NCBI GenBank assembly: GCA_900766195.1
Contig: CAAFUN010000116.1
Location: 13,130-77,129, forward strand
DNA length: 64,000 nt
From: an uncultured Bacteroides sp.
GTDB taxonomy: Bacteria; Bacteroidota; Bacteroidia; Bacteroidales; Bacteroidaceae
Direction of reading: 5' to 3'
Shown here: one piece after another, positions 16,278 through 25,332 of the stretch
Numbering within the stretch: the stretch's first letter is position 1
How the letters are laid out: every line of letters begins with the position of its first letter
Notes under the pieces: generated by a model
What the model was told of the DNA's origin: nothing
What the model saw: the letters and a program-made list of their open reading frames with translations, nothing else
Database searches by the model: none
Translations under genes and position numbers: made by a program

Positions 16278-17606
16278 TTATTTCGTAAAGAAGCCGGCAT
16301 AAGCTATACCTAAAGAGATGGAAGGTTCATTATTATATGCCTTTTTCAATAATCCGATAGAATACTCGCCCTTTATCACAATGTCTTTCAGCGGGAAATA
16401 ATTAACTCCTGCAGCAATGCGTTGGCGACCGCACCAATCAGCTTTAATAATTTTCTTATCTGTCTTATACATAGAATCGTAATAATCGTATCTGCCGTAA
16501 ACATAAAGCTTATTCCCTTCCTCTTTTAGTTTACTACACTGAGAGAAAATGTCATATCCTGCTTCCACACCAATAGCTATAGCATCAGAACCAACAGCCT
16601 GTCTCTGAGAAGGTGAATCCTTACGCATACTGATATTGTATTGGGTGATTTTTCTGGAATCTGTTAAATGTCCATAGTCAGCATTTCCTCTGATAATCCA
16701 ATTATGGGCATCATAACTAAAATCAAAAGCACCGATCATCACCGTACCTTTCACATCCTTGTAGTTTTTTGATTCATTCAAGTTGAGTGTATTATTGAAT
16801 GAGTTACCTATATATCCGCTCACAGCCATACGCAAGCCGGGTATGGAATAATTGTCTATACGAAAAGCTCCGGCATAAGAATTTGCAATCTTAAATTCAT
16901 AAGGGCTACCCGCACCTTTCTTGATCCAGTTCCGACGTCCAAAGCGATCGGAATCCAATCCTGGAAGAAACATTGCCTCGTAACGCCAAGCTCCCGCGCG
17001 TCCCCAAACGCTGATGCCTGTTTCGTGCCATGTGCAAGGCATAATGGTGTTCTCACCTTCAGGACGATATACTCCAAAGAATTCGGTAGGTAAGTGGTAT
17101 TGGTTCGTCATACCGATAGGAACAATGATATGTCCCATTCTCAAATTAAGCTGAGGACAGAACGACTTTTGTATCCAGAATTGTTCAAGAGCAACTTCCC
17201 CGCCACGCTCTATTTCTGATTCATATTCACCACCTTCTTCTTCTTCTATTTCCACAGCACTTTCCGTTCCGCCATGTTCAAATTCAATCTCACTGGAGAA
17301 GGTCCATCCCTTACCAAAATCGTAACCTAGAAAAATAACCACATGAGGTAAATCAAAACGACCATGACTCTTGGCGTTTTTAAAATCCTCTGCATTTGTG
17401 TAACGCAAATAGTTGTCACTATAAAAATTGCGTGTCATAACCGCTTCGCCATAGCCACCTATTGTTAGGTGTGGCTTAATAACTTCTAAAAAAGTTCGTT
17501 CGGTTTTGTTCGTGTTATCCGACTTTACATCAGGTTTATTCTCTGCAAAAACATTTCCACAGAAAATAGCTAAACATAAAGAAAGCCCTAATACGTTTTC
17601 TTTCAT
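16278..17606 (-). CDS. Outer-membrane porin-like beta-barrel protein
   Basis: A 442-residue protein with a signal peptide (LGLSLCLAIFCGNVFA, cut near residue 21). The rest is rich in alternating aromatic and polar strands, such as GGYGEAVMTRNFY, ending in a Phe-Phe-Thr-Lys tail near the barrel closing strand. It resembles phosphate-selective porin O/P or other Bacteroidetes barrel proteins of unknown substrate. An acidic stretch (EIEEEEGGEYESEIE, residues about 118-132) would lie in an external loop and could attract cations. It is first in a minus-strand set with imelysin and the di-heme lipoprotein, hence a candidate outer-membrane entry route for iron. That role is inferred. Confidence 0.75.
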   Translation of the reverse strand: MKENVLGLSLCLAIFCGNVFAENKPDVKSDNTNKTERTFLEVIKPHLTIGGYGEAVMTRNFYSDNYLRYTNAEDFKNAKSHGRFDLPHVVIFLGYDFGKGWTFSSEIEFEHGGTESAVEIEEEEGGEYESEIERGGEVALEQFWIQKSFCPQLNLRMGHIIVPIGMTNQYHLPTEFFGVYRPEGENTIMPCTWHETGISVWGRAGAWRYEAMFLPGLDSDRFGRRNWIKKGAGSPYEFKIANSYAGAFRIDNYSIPGLRMAVSGYIGNSFNNTLNLNESKNYKDVKGTVMIGAFDFSYDAHNWIIRGNADYGHLTDSRKITQYNISMRKDSPSQRQAVGSDAIAIGVEAGYDIFSQCSKLKEEGNKLYVYGRYDYYDSMYKTDKKIIKADWCGRQRIAAGVNYFPLKDIVIKGEYSIGLLKKAYNNEPSISLGIAYAGFFTK

Positions 17607-17669
17607 TTATTTTATATTTTTATATAAATTTATTGAGTGCAAAATTACAAGAGGTTAAAAAACGTGACA

Positions 17670-17780
17670 ATACCTAAAACTAGGTATAATTACATGATTA
17701 GTTACAATGAGTAGGTATACGGGGGTCAAAATACCTACAATAGAGTATCACGATCGTTTAAAATCGTCATTTATAGGTAT
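17670..17780. promoter_or_regulatory. Cluster of five TAGGTAT heptamers in a divergent promoter
   Basis: Five copies of TAGGTAT or its complement lie at 17670-17676 (-), 17681-17687 (+), 17712-17718 (+), 17731-17737 (-) and 17774-17780 (+). The first two form the inverted repeat ATACCTA-AAAC-TAGGTAT, and the next two form the everted pair TAGGTAT-N12-ATACCTA. They fill the space between the porin/imelysin set and the flavodoxin gene, so one regulator could control both. The regulator is not identified. Confidence 0.7.
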
Positions 17781-17852
17781 TTCATGTTCGCTATCCTTCG
17801 ACTTACTTTGCAACCAAAATTAATTGCGTAACATTAATAACATTATTATTAA

Positions 17853-18359
17853 ATGAAAAAGATTGGTATTTTCTATGGTTCTTCTACGGGGACCACACAA
17901 AGCATTGCAGAAGCCATTGCTTCAAAACTAGGCGTTGCAGCATCGGATGTTATTGACGTATCTAAGATGACTGCCGATAAGGTAAACGGATACGAAGCTT
18001 TGCTTTTGGGTACTTCAACCTGGGGTGACGGCGAAGTTCAAGATGACTGGTATGATGGCATTAAAGTGCTGAAATCAGTTGATCTGAAAGACAAAACAAT
18101 AGCTTTCTTCGGTTGTGGAGATTCCGATTCTTACGGTGATACATTCTGCGACGGTATGGGAGTAATCTATGAAGATATTAAAGATTCAGGTGCAACATTT
18201 GTAGGTAAAGTATCTACAAGCGGCTATTCTTTTTCTTCTTCCATCTCAGTTATCGATGGCTCTTTCATCGGACTTGCTATTGATGATGTAAACGAGAGTG
18301 ATAAGACTGATGAGCGCATTGATGCTTGGGTAAACGATATCAAGAATCACTTAGCATAA
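17853..18359 (+). CDS. fldA: Flavodoxin
   Basis: A 168-residue long-chain flavodoxin that carries electrons with FMN, usually in place of ferredoxin when iron is scarce. The phosphate-binding loop is GSSTGTTQS (residues 8-16). The flavin-stacking segments are STWGDGEVQDDWYDG (about 57-71) and GCGDSDSYGDTFCDGMG (about 88-104). The gene faces away from the porin/imelysin/di-heme set across a repeat-rich promoter, which suggests shared iron control. It is followed after 25 bases by a DUF2023 gene. Confidence 0.96.
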   Translation: MKKIGIFYGSSTGTTQSIAEAIASKLGVAASDVIDVSKMTADKVNGYEALLLGTSTWGDGEVQDDWYDGIKVLKSVDLKDKTIAFFGCGDSDSYGDTFCDGMGVIYEDIKDSGATFVGKVSTSGYSFSSSISVIDGSFIGLAIDDVNESDKTDERIDAWVNDIKNHLA

Positions 18360-18384
18360 ATTCTCTTAATTTGCTCTTAGCTTT

Positions 18385-18738
18385 ATGATAGTCTCAGACA
18401 TTAATCCGGTAGAACTGAAAGTGTTCTTGAATCATATTTATGAGTTCAAGAAGGGAGTACGTCAAATGATTCTCTACACCACGAACAAGAAATATGAAGA
18501 CTTTGCTATAAAGCGGTTGAATAGCCAAAAAATAAGTTATATCATTCAGCCGATAGGCAATGACAGAATTAACTTGTTCTTTGGAAGTAAAGAATGTATC
18601 AATGCCATCCGGCTATTGGTGACACAACCACTAAACAAGTTGAGTCCTGAAGAAGATTTCATTCTGGGAGCAATGTTGGGCTATGACATTTCAGCACAAT
18701 GCAAGCGTTATTGCGAACGGAAAGTTCGCTGCGCTTGA
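18385..18738 (+). CDS. DUF2023 protein
   Basis: A 117-residue soluble protein matching the DUF2023 pattern (LKVFLNHIYEFKKGVRQMILYTT at the N-terminus, then LFFGSKECI and EEDFILGAMLGYD). Two Cys near the C-terminus (QCKRYCERKVRCA) plus the final Cys could bind metal or a cluster. Genes of this family are usually found next to flavodoxin genes, as here. Function is unknown; a role alongside flavodoxin is inferred from the pairing. Confidence 0.8.
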   Translation: MIVSDINPVELKVFLNHIYEFKKGVRQMILYTTNKKYEDFAIKRLNSQKISYIIQPIGNDRINLFFGSKECINAIRLLVTQPLNKLSPEEDFILGAMLGYDISAQCKRYCERKVRCA

Positions 18739-18768
18739 CATTGTAGCTAACTCACAAACAAACAACAT

Positions 18769-19380
18769 ATGCAATGTCCTAAAACTGATATAGAAAAAAG
18801 TATTCTGCATGCAGCTGATGAGGTCTTTTACCAAAAAGGATTTTCAAAAGCTTCCATGAGAGAAATAGCCGACATATCAGGAGTGGGACTAAGCAATATC
18901 TATAATTATTTCAAAAGCAAGGATGAACTTTTCCACAGAATAGTCAGACCGGTAATTTTAGCATTTGAAGCTATGCTAGACGAACATCACGGAAAGGATA
19001 AAACCGATATCATGATGATGCGTTCGGATAAATACCTTATAGGAGCAATAAATGAATATATTACTTTAATAAAACAATACCGTAAACAGTTGGTGTTACT
19101 ATTCTTCAAATCGCAAGGCTCATCTTTAGAGAACTTCAAATCAGAATTTACAAATCGTTCTACTGATCTTGTAAAACAATACTTTTTAGCCATGAAACTA
19201 AAATATCCGCAAGTCAATACTGATATCTCAATATTTTCCGTTCGCTTACATAGCGTATGGATGTTTGCCTTGTTTGAAGAGCTGCTTATGAATAATATAA
19301 GACCAAAGGATATAGACAAGATAGTGACCGAGTATATTACTTTCGAAGTAACTGGTTGGAGAGAGCTTATGAAAATATAA
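18769..19380 (+). CDS. TetR/AcrR-family transcriptional regulator
   Basis: A 203-residue regulator. The N-terminal helix-turn-helix (residues about 10-56) reads ILHAADEVFYQKGFSKASMR, then EIADISGVGLSNIYNYFKSKDELF, a textbook TetR domain. The C-terminal half is a variable ligand-binding helical domain; its inducer cannot be read. It most likely controls the methyltransferase and paired ABC exporter genes downstream, in line with the habit of TetR repressors. Its last codons are part of an intrinsic terminator, so the downstream genes need their own promoter. Confidence 0.9.
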   Translation: MQCPKTDIEKSILHAADEVFYQKGFSKASMREIADISGVGLSNIYNYFKSKDELFHRIVRPVILAFEAMLDEHHGKDKTDIMMMRSDKYLIGAINEYITLIKQYRKQLVLLFFKSQGSSLENFKSEFTNRSTDLVKQYFLAMKLKYPQVNTDISIFSVRLHSVWMFALFEELLMNNIRPKDIDKIVTEYITFEVTGWRELMKI

Positions 19381-19395
19381 GCTCTCTCTTTTTTT
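19359..19395 (+). terminator. Intrinsic terminator overlapping the tetR stop codon
   Basis: GAGAGAGCTTAT (19359-19370) pairs with ATAAGCTCTCTC (19377-19388) around a 6-base loop and is followed by a run of T. The stop codon TAA (19378-19380) is inside the right arm. Confidence 0.8.
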
Positions 19396-19457
19396 TGAAT
19401 AGAATTGAATATTGTTCGTTTTTAAAGATTAATAAAACACTAATAAAAAAAGAGAAT

Positions 19458-20318
19458 ATGAAAGAAAAAATACGACTGAGTCCTGTAGAGGAAACCTTAT
19501 TAATACCACTCTATATGCGTGCCAAAGAGAGTAGCCGCAAAGATGCCATTTTACATGATAACTTGGCCTGTAAGCTGGTAGAAAGCATTGATTATGATTT
19601 TAAAAAATTTGATAAATCATCAATGAGTGCTTTAGGATGTGTAATACGTGGAAGATATTTCGACAACAAAGTAAAAAATTTCATAGAGAAAAAAACAGCT
19701 CCAATAGTTGTGAATATAGGTTGCGGACTCGATACCCGCTATCAACGGCTTAATGTAAAACAAGGCACCGTCTTTTACGAGCTTGATCTGCCGGAAGTAA
19801 TGCAATTGCGTGAACGTCTATTTCCACCCTACGAGTCAAACGACATTCCATTGGCAGCGTCATTGTTGGAAACGGAATGGATGGATCAATTACGTTCAAA
19901 GCATCCTAACTCTTATTTTATATTCACGATAGAGGGCGTTCTTATGTATTTCTATGAAAAACAAGTCAAAGCATTATTAGAGCATTTAGCCACTCGTTTT
20001 CCCGGCGGAGAGATACACTTTGACCTCTGCGGAACGATGTTTACCAAGAAGAAAGTAAAGAATGATTCGGTGAAACACACCAATGCCTATTTCAGATGTG
20101 GTATAGACGATGGAAAAATTATTGAAGAATGGATACCTCAACTAACCATGATTGAGAATCATTCATACATGGATTTTGAGAAGAAACGTTGGGGAATAAT
20201 GGGGGTATTATTACGTTGTATGCCACAACTGTCTCGTAAATTTAGCAGTATTGTAGGATATGAGATTAAAGAAAGCCCAAAACTGGCAAGTATATTAATC
20301 TCTAAACAAATTATGTAA
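19458..20318 (+). CDS. Class I SAM methyltransferase, leucine carboxyl methyltransferase (LCMT)-like
   Basis: A 286-residue enzyme when started at the ATG at 19458. An upstream in-frame start would overlap the tetR terminator and is unlikely. The SAM-binding motif is VVNIGCGLDTRYQRL (about residues 82-96), with FYELDLPEV as motif II and FTIEGVLMYF later. This is the LCMT/Tcm_P family, whose bacterial members O-methylate small polyketide- or phosphonate-type products. It sits between tetR and a two-subunit ABC exporter, so it may modify the molecule that is exported or act in resistance. The substrate is unknown. Confidence 0.85.
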   Translation: MKEKIRLSPVEETLLIPLYMRAKESSRKDAILHDNLACKLVESIDYDFKKFDKSSMSALGCVIRGRYFDNKVKNFIEKKTAPIVVNIGCGLDTRYQRLNVKQGTVFYELDLPEVMQLRERLFPPYESNDIPLAASLLETEWMDQLRSKHPNSYFIFTIEGVLMYFYEKQVKALLEHLATRFPGGEIHFDLCGTMFTKKKVKNDSVKHTNAYFRCGIDDGKIIEEWIPQLTMIENHSYMDFEKKRWGIMGVLLRCMPQLSRKFSSIVGYEIKESPKLASILISKQIM

Positions 20319-20377
20319 ATAAAGAGAATAAAAATAGATATGAATAAACATCATGCCCTGATATAATAACAGAATCA

Positions 20378-22177
20378 ATGAAAAAGAAAAAAGGAATAGC
20401 CAGGCTATTTGAGATAGCCGGTGAGAAAAAAGGATTATTGACGCTATCCGGTATACTGTCCGCAGGTAGTGCATTGTGTATGCTGGTCCCTTATTGGGCG
20501 GTATATAAAGTATTAAACGAGCTACTACTACACGGCAATGACATGGCATTATTGGACAAAGCTTTACTAATTCACTGGGGATGGATCGCTTTCATTGGGC
20601 TAATAGGTGGTCTGGTACTACTATACACCTCGCTAATGGCATCGCACGTGGCAGCGTTCCGTATCCTCTATGGGCTACGTGTACGACTGACCAAGCATAT
20701 TGGAAAATTGTCATTAGGATACCTTAATGGGACTTCTACCGGAGCCATTAAAAAGATTATGGAGCAAAATATCGAAAAGATAGAAACATTCATTGCTCAT
20801 ACCCTACCCGATCTAGTCAATGTATTGGCCACCGCAGTATTCATGTTTATCATCTTCTTTTCGCTTAACGGATGGATGGCAGCTGTGTGTGTAATTTGTG
20901 TAACACTTAGTATAGGATTACAATTCGCCAATTTCTTCGGCAAGAGAGCCGCCGAATTCACTCGCACATTTTTTGATACGCAGGAACGTATGAGTGCTTC
21001 AGCAGTGCAGTATGTACGGGGTATGCCTGTTGTGAAAATATTCGGGCAAAGTATACGTTCATTCAAAAGTTTCAATGCCGAGATAGAAGCTTATAAAGAA
21101 TATGCACTGAAGGTATGTGATACCTATCAAACAGGAATGGTATCATTCATTGTAATACTCAATTCCATTGTCACTTTTGTACTTCCGGTAGGTTTGTTAC
21201 TGCTAAGTAGAGATCCGCAAAACATCGCATTAGCAGCTGCATATCTATTTTTTATTATCATGGGACCAGGATTGGCTTCCCCTGTCTACCGACTAGCCTA
21301 TCTGGGGTCGAGCACTAAAGAGATTGATGAAGGGGTAAACCGCATTGACCGCATCTTTAATGAAGAGCCTGTACCCGAAGCTCAATTACCGCAGAAACCC
21401 AAAAGTTATGATATTGAATTCCGCAGCGTATCTTTTGCTTATGTAAACGAAACAGAAGCCACACGGACAGAGGCACTCCGCAACATTTCATTCACAGCAC
21501 AACAAGGCAAGATTACTGCACTAGTAGGTCCTTCCGGATCAGGAAAATCGACAGTAGCCAATCTTATTCCCCGCTTTTGGGATGTGACTGAGGGAGAAAT
21601 CCGCATCGGAGGAATTAATATCAAGGAAATTGGAACGACACAACTAATGGATCTTGTCTCTTTTGTCTTCCAAGACAACTTCTTATTTTACGATACACTT
21701 TACGAAAATATCCGTGTGGGTAATCCCACAGCAGATAAAGAAGCTGTGATTGCAGCAGCCCAGGCAGCGCAGTGCCACGACTTTATCAGTAATCTGCCAC
21801 AGGGCTATGACACCCGCATCGGTGATAAGGGAGTGTACCTTTCCGGTGGTGAGGCACAACGGGTATGTGTAGCACGGGCAATATTAAAGAATGCTCCCAT
21901 ACTAGTACTGGACGAAGCAACGGCATTTGCCGATCCCGAGAATGAATATAAAATGCAACAGGCCTTGCATAAGCTCATTCACAACAAGACAGTCATCATT
22001 ATTGCGCATCGACTCTCATCTATTGTCTCGGCACAGCAAATCATCGTTCTAAAAGAAGGCAAAGTAGAACAAAAAGGACGACATGACGAACTAAGCACAA
22101 CAGCGGGACTTTACAAAAACATGTGGGATGCCTACACGGATGCATTCCGCTGGGAATTAAAAAGCCAAATACAGTAA
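20378..22177 (+). CDS. ABC exporter, fused permease/ATPase (subunit 1)
   Basis: A 599-residue half-transporter. An N-terminal six-helix exporter domain (residues about 20-310) is followed by an ATPase domain (about 345-590). Walker A is GPSGSGKST, the Q-loop is FVFQDNFLFYDT, the signature is LSGGEAQRVCVARA and Walker B is ILVLDEATAF. In the D-loop region FADPEN replaces the common SLDPEN. It should pair with the next gene, 44 bases on, as a heterodimer. Such pairs occur in drug efflux (BmrCD type) and in siderophore uptake (YbtPQ and IrtAB type); nearby iron genes make either possible. Confidence 0.92.
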   Translation: MKKKKGIARLFEIAGEKKGLLTLSGILSAGSALCMLVPYWAVYKVLNELLLHGNDMALLDKALLIHWGWIAFIGLIGGLVLLYTSLMASHVAAFRILYGLRVRLTKHIGKLSLGYLNGTSTGAIKKIMEQNIEKIETFIAHTLPDLVNVLATAVFMFIIFFSLNGWMAAVCVICVTLSIGLQFANFFGKRAAEFTRTFFDTQERMSASAVQYVRGMPVVKIFGQSIRSFKSFNAEIEAYKEYALKVCDTYQTGMVSFIVILNSIVTFVLPVGLLLLSRDPQNIALAAAYLFFIIMGPGLASPVYRLAYLGSSTKEIDEGVNRIDRIFNEEPVPEAQLPQKPKSYDIEFRSVSFAYVNETEATRTEALRNISFTAQQGKITALVGPSGSGKSTVANLIPRFWDVTEGEIRIGGINIKEIGTTQLMDLVSFVFQDNFLFYDTLYENIRVGNPTADKEAVIAAAQAAQCHDFISNLPQGYDTRIGDKGVYLSGGEAQRVCVARAILKNAPILVLDEATAFADPENEYKMQQALHKLIHNKTVIIIAHRLSSIVSAQQIIVLKEGKVEQKGRHDELSTTAGLYKNMWDAYTDAFRWELKSQIQ

Positions 22178-22221
22178 TATGCAGCAAACTTTTTTAATTG
22201 AAAAGAATAAAAAATACAAGA

Positions 22222-23952
22222 ATGAAAACCATTAATAATATAACAATAGGCCATCCCGAACGTTTATACAAACCGGTGGGTTACACCATTTTGGTCAATC
22301 TGGTAAACATTATCCCTTTTTGTCTTTCCATTGAAGCAATCAATGTCATATTTCGTGGATTCGACGGTAGCGGAACTCCTCTTGACACCACGCGACTTTG
22401 GACAATCTTCATCGCTTTGGTGGTTTATATAGTTGTCATGGCATTAGGTGAAAGAGCATCTTATCGTGCCAACTTTCGCGGCGCGTATGAGATGAGTGCC
22501 TCCGGACGTATCAATTTAGCAGAACATTTGCGTAAGCTGTCACTGGGATTTCTTTCGCGGCGAGATCCGGGAGACCTCTCCTCCATGCTAATCACAGACT
22601 TTACCATGGCAGAAAGTGGAATTTCTCATCATCTCCCTCAGCTGATGGGAGCTTTGGTAATGCCTATACTTGCATTTCTGTCTCTCCTCTGGATAGATTG
22701 GCGGATGGCAGTTGCCATGTTTATAGCTCTTCCACTTGCTCTTATCGTACTTTGGCTCAGTACATTCTTACAAGAAAAATTAAGTGGAGAACAGATAGCT
22801 GCCAAAATTAACGCAGGCAATCGCCTGGAAGAGTATTTGCAAGGAATACGGGTTATGAAGGCTTATAATCTTCTTGGAGATAAATTTATTCGATTAAAAC
22901 AGGCTTTTATAGATTTGAAGCGTGCATGCATACGGCAAGAGGCTCTGATAGGTCCGTTTGTCATGCTTGCCGTTACATTGGTACGCTCAGGGCTTACTCT
23001 GATGATTCTTTGCGGGGCTTACCTCCTGATAGGTGGGCAACTTAACATACTCACTTTTGTATTATTTCTTGTAGTTGGTTCACGTGTATTCGATCCATTA
23101 ACATCTGCATTGGTTCAGTTTGCTGAATTCCGCTATTACGCCATTGCCGGAGGACGTATCCTAACGTTAATGAATGAGCCGGAAATGAAAGGAACTGATG
23201 AGGCACCCGCAAGCGACAACTTTATCTTTAATCATGTTTCATTCGGGTATCAAGATAAAGAGGTATTGCATGACATTTGCTTAACTCTTCCCAAAGGACA
23301 TCTCACAGCATTGGTTGGCCCGTCGGGTAGCGGTAAAAGCACATTGATGAAACTCTGTGCCCGTTTTTATGATCCTCAGAAGGGTAGCATCACCTATGGC
23401 GGTGCCGACATTTCAAAAGTGGAACCCGAAACTTTAATGAAAGATATTTCTATGGTCTTTCAAGATGTATATCTTTTCCAAGATACTATCCGAAATAATA
23501 TTCGCTTCGGCCGCAATGGCGCTACGGAAGAAGAGATTGTTGATGCTTCCCGCAAAGCCTGTTGTCACGACTTTATCATGCGCCTGCCAAAAGGTTATGA
23601 CACACTTGTAGGCGAAGGAGGGTGCACCTTATCCGGCGGTGAAAAGCAACGCATCAGTATAGCCCGTGCTATATTGAAAGAGGCTCCCGTCATTCTGTTG
23701 GATGAAGCCACTGCCTCACTCGATCCTGAAAACGAAGTGGAAGTGCAGCGTGCCATCAACACTCTGATTGCAGGGCGTACGGTCATCGTTATCGCTCATC
23801 GACTGAAAACTATAAAGAATGCCGACAACATTGTAGTGTTTGAAAACGGAAGTATTGTAGAGCAAGGTCGCCATCAGCAGCTACTAGACAATAATGGATT
23901 GTATGCCCGATTATGGAATATACAGGAAAAGACGTTAGGCTGGACAATATAA
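22222..23952 (+). CDS. ABC exporter, fused permease/ATPase (subunit 2)
   Basis: A 576-residue half-transporter from the ATG at 22222; a TTG eight codons earlier is less likely. The permease domain spans about residues 15-310 and the ATPase domain 335-570. Walker A is GPSGSGKST, the signature LSGGEKQRISIARA, Walker B VILLDEATASLDPEN, and the switch His lies in IAHRLKT. Both ATP sites look competent. Partner of the preceding ABC gene. The gene ends just before a convergent terminator shared with the metal efflux operon. Confidence 0.92.
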   Translation: MKTINNITIGHPERLYKPVGYTILVNLVNIIPFCLSIEAINVIFRGFDGSGTPLDTTRLWTIFIALVVYIVVMALGERASYRANFRGAYEMSASGRINLAEHLRKLSLGFLSRRDPGDLSSMLITDFTMAESGISHHLPQLMGALVMPILAFLSLLWIDWRMAVAMFIALPLALIVLWLSTFLQEKLSGEQIAAKINAGNRLEEYLQGIRVMKAYNLLGDKFIRLKQAFIDLKRACIRQEALIGPFVMLAVTLVRSGLTLMILCGAYLLIGGQLNILTFVLFLVVGSRVFDPLTSALVQFAEFRYYAIAGGRILTLMNEPEMKGTDEAPASDNFIFNHVSFGYQDKEVLHDICLTLPKGHLTALVGPSGSGKSTLMKLCARFYDPQKGSITYGGADISKVEPETLMKDISMVFQDVYLFQDTIRNNIRFGRNGATEEEIVDASRKACCHDFIMRLPKGYDTLVGEGGCTLSGGEKQRISIARAILKEAPVILLDEATASLDPENEVEVQRAINTLIAGRTVIVIAHRLKTIKNADNIVVFENGSIVEQGRHQQLLDNNGLYARLWNIQEKTLGWTI

Positions 23953-23965
23953 AAATCAATAAAAG

Positions 23966-24070
23966 CGATGTGTCAAAAGCTTTCCAATCCGGTATTCATT
24001 TCTCTTCACTACAACAAACAGTAGTAGAAGTGAAAGATACAAAGAGAGGACTTTTGACACATCGTTTTTT
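23966..24070. terminator. Large bidirectional terminator-like inverted repeat
   Basis: CGATGTGTCAAAAG (23966-23979) is matched by CTTTTGACACATCG (24051-24064), followed by seven T on the plus strand and a T-rich run on the minus strand. The 71-base interior holds a second partial stem (CTTCACTAC with GTAG...GAAGTGAA). It separates the convergent ABC and TolC-type genes and reaches the stop codon of the latter. Confidence 0.7.
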
Positions 24071-25326
24071 TACAAATCCCAGATACCCGCTGTACGCTCC
24101 AACTCTACCAATGCAGCATTATAATCATACAACGTTTCAATATACTGCGATTGGACTTCATTGTAAGTACGCCGTGCATCCAATATTTCCAATAAAGGAG
24201 CTTCTCCCCGATGATAGCTGTAAATTTTACCATCCAACACCTCGTTGGCTTTCTCCATCATACCGCCTTGATAATGCTTCACCTGATCCTGCAAAGATTC
24301 AAAACGCCGATAAGCCTGCATCACCTCAGTCTGTACCTGCAACCGAGCTTGATCATATTGCATTTCAGCCTGTTGAGCACGAAACTTCGCAGCCTGCAAA
24401 GCTCCCTTATTTAAAGAAGAAAATTTTAAAGGGAAAGCTACTCCGGCCGTAATTCCGTTATATTTCGGAGCAGGAGCCTCTTCATTGAGTACACGATCAT
24501 TGTGAGTGACAGATAGGGAAACGTCTATATCAGGCAGTTTATCACGTCGGGCCACTGTTACTGCACGGCGGGCTACTTCGGTATTCTTCATCGCAGCCAC
24601 TAGATCGGAGCGATTGTCTACGGCTGCAGTGAGTAATTTATCCAAGGAATAATCACGTTCTATAATCCTCAATGGCTCTGATGGATAATAGATTGTATCT
24701 TTTTCGACAGTACCCATCATTAGAGATAGTGAAGAGGATGCATTTTTCAAATCAGTTGCCGCTTGCACCACTTCATTACGCATCATATCCATTTCAAGCT
24801 TACTTTGAATGGCTTCCACCTCCATAATCTTACCGGCGCGAAAACGAATGCTGTCTGCTTTGGCTATCTCGCGCATACTATTGTAAGAGCTTTGCTTCAC
24901 TTCATACAGTTGTTTCTGCTTTTGTAGTTCCAGATACGCATTACCGGCTTCGGCGCGTAGATTGCGGAAATAATCGGCAAGGAGCGCTTCTGCCAATTCA
25001 CTCTGGCTACGTGTCAGGCCGATATTGGCACCACGCTTGCCCAATGTTAAGGTCTGCGTGATACCCACTTCCACATTCTGTCCCATTTGCAGGCTATGAT
25101 TCTGATTGTTACTGTAAGAAACAGAAAGCTGAGGATCATTAAACACTTTTGCGGCAATGGCATCTGCACGGACAGCACTCACATTCAGCTTTTCTGCTCC
25201 GTAATTCAAATTTCCTGCACTCACTTTTTCCAAATACTCGCGGAAAGAGAGCGATTGTATCTGTTGTGCCCGCAGCATCGCGCCACAAGCAAACAAGACA
25301 GAGATAATAATCGTAATCTTCTTCAT
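24070..25326 (-). CDS. TolC/CusC-family outer-membrane efflux protein
   Basis: A 418-residue protein from the ATG at 25326 (MKKITIIISVLFACG); a TTG two codons upstream is less likely. The signal peptide ends near LRAQ. Two repeated long helical coiled-coil regions (residues about 35-215 and 235-415) define the outer-membrane factor family, with GITQTLTLGKRGANIG and AGVAFPLKFSSLNKG in equivalent places. It forms the outer-membrane duct of a tripartite metal efflux pump with the RND and adaptor proteins encoded upstream. Only 6 bases separate it from the RND gene. Confidence 0.9.
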   Translation of the reverse strand: MKKITIIISVLFACGAMLRAQQIQSLSFREYLEKVSAGNLNYGAEKLNVSAVRADAIAAKVFNDPQLSVSYSNNQNHSLQMGQNVEVGITQTLTLGKRGANIGLTRSQSELAEALLADYFRNLRAEAGNAYLELQKQKQLYEVKQSSYNSMREIAKADSIRFRAGKIMEVEAIQSKLEMDMMRNEVVQAATDLKNASSSLSLMMGTVEKDTIYYPSEPLRIIERDYSLDKLLTAAVDNRSDLVAAMKNTEVARRAVTVARRDKLPDIDVSLSVTHNDRVLNEEAPAPKYNGITAGVAFPLKFSSLNKGALQAAKFRAQQAEMQYDQARLQVQTEVMQAYRRFESLQDQVKHYQGGMMEKANEVLDGKIYSYHRGEAPLLEILDARRTYNEVQSQYIETLYDYNAALVELERTAGIWDL

Positions 25327-25332
25327 AACCAA

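Noticed and set aside
19356..19457. Longer N-terminus for the LCMT-like methyltransferase
   Set aside because: The extension crosses the tetR terminator and has no family similarity; the ATG at 19458 follows an AGAG ribosome binding site.
24070..24452. Plus-strand reading frame over the TolC-type gene
   Set aside because: It is the opposite-strand shadow of a well-supported outer-membrane efflux gene and continues the ABC gene in another frame through a terminator.
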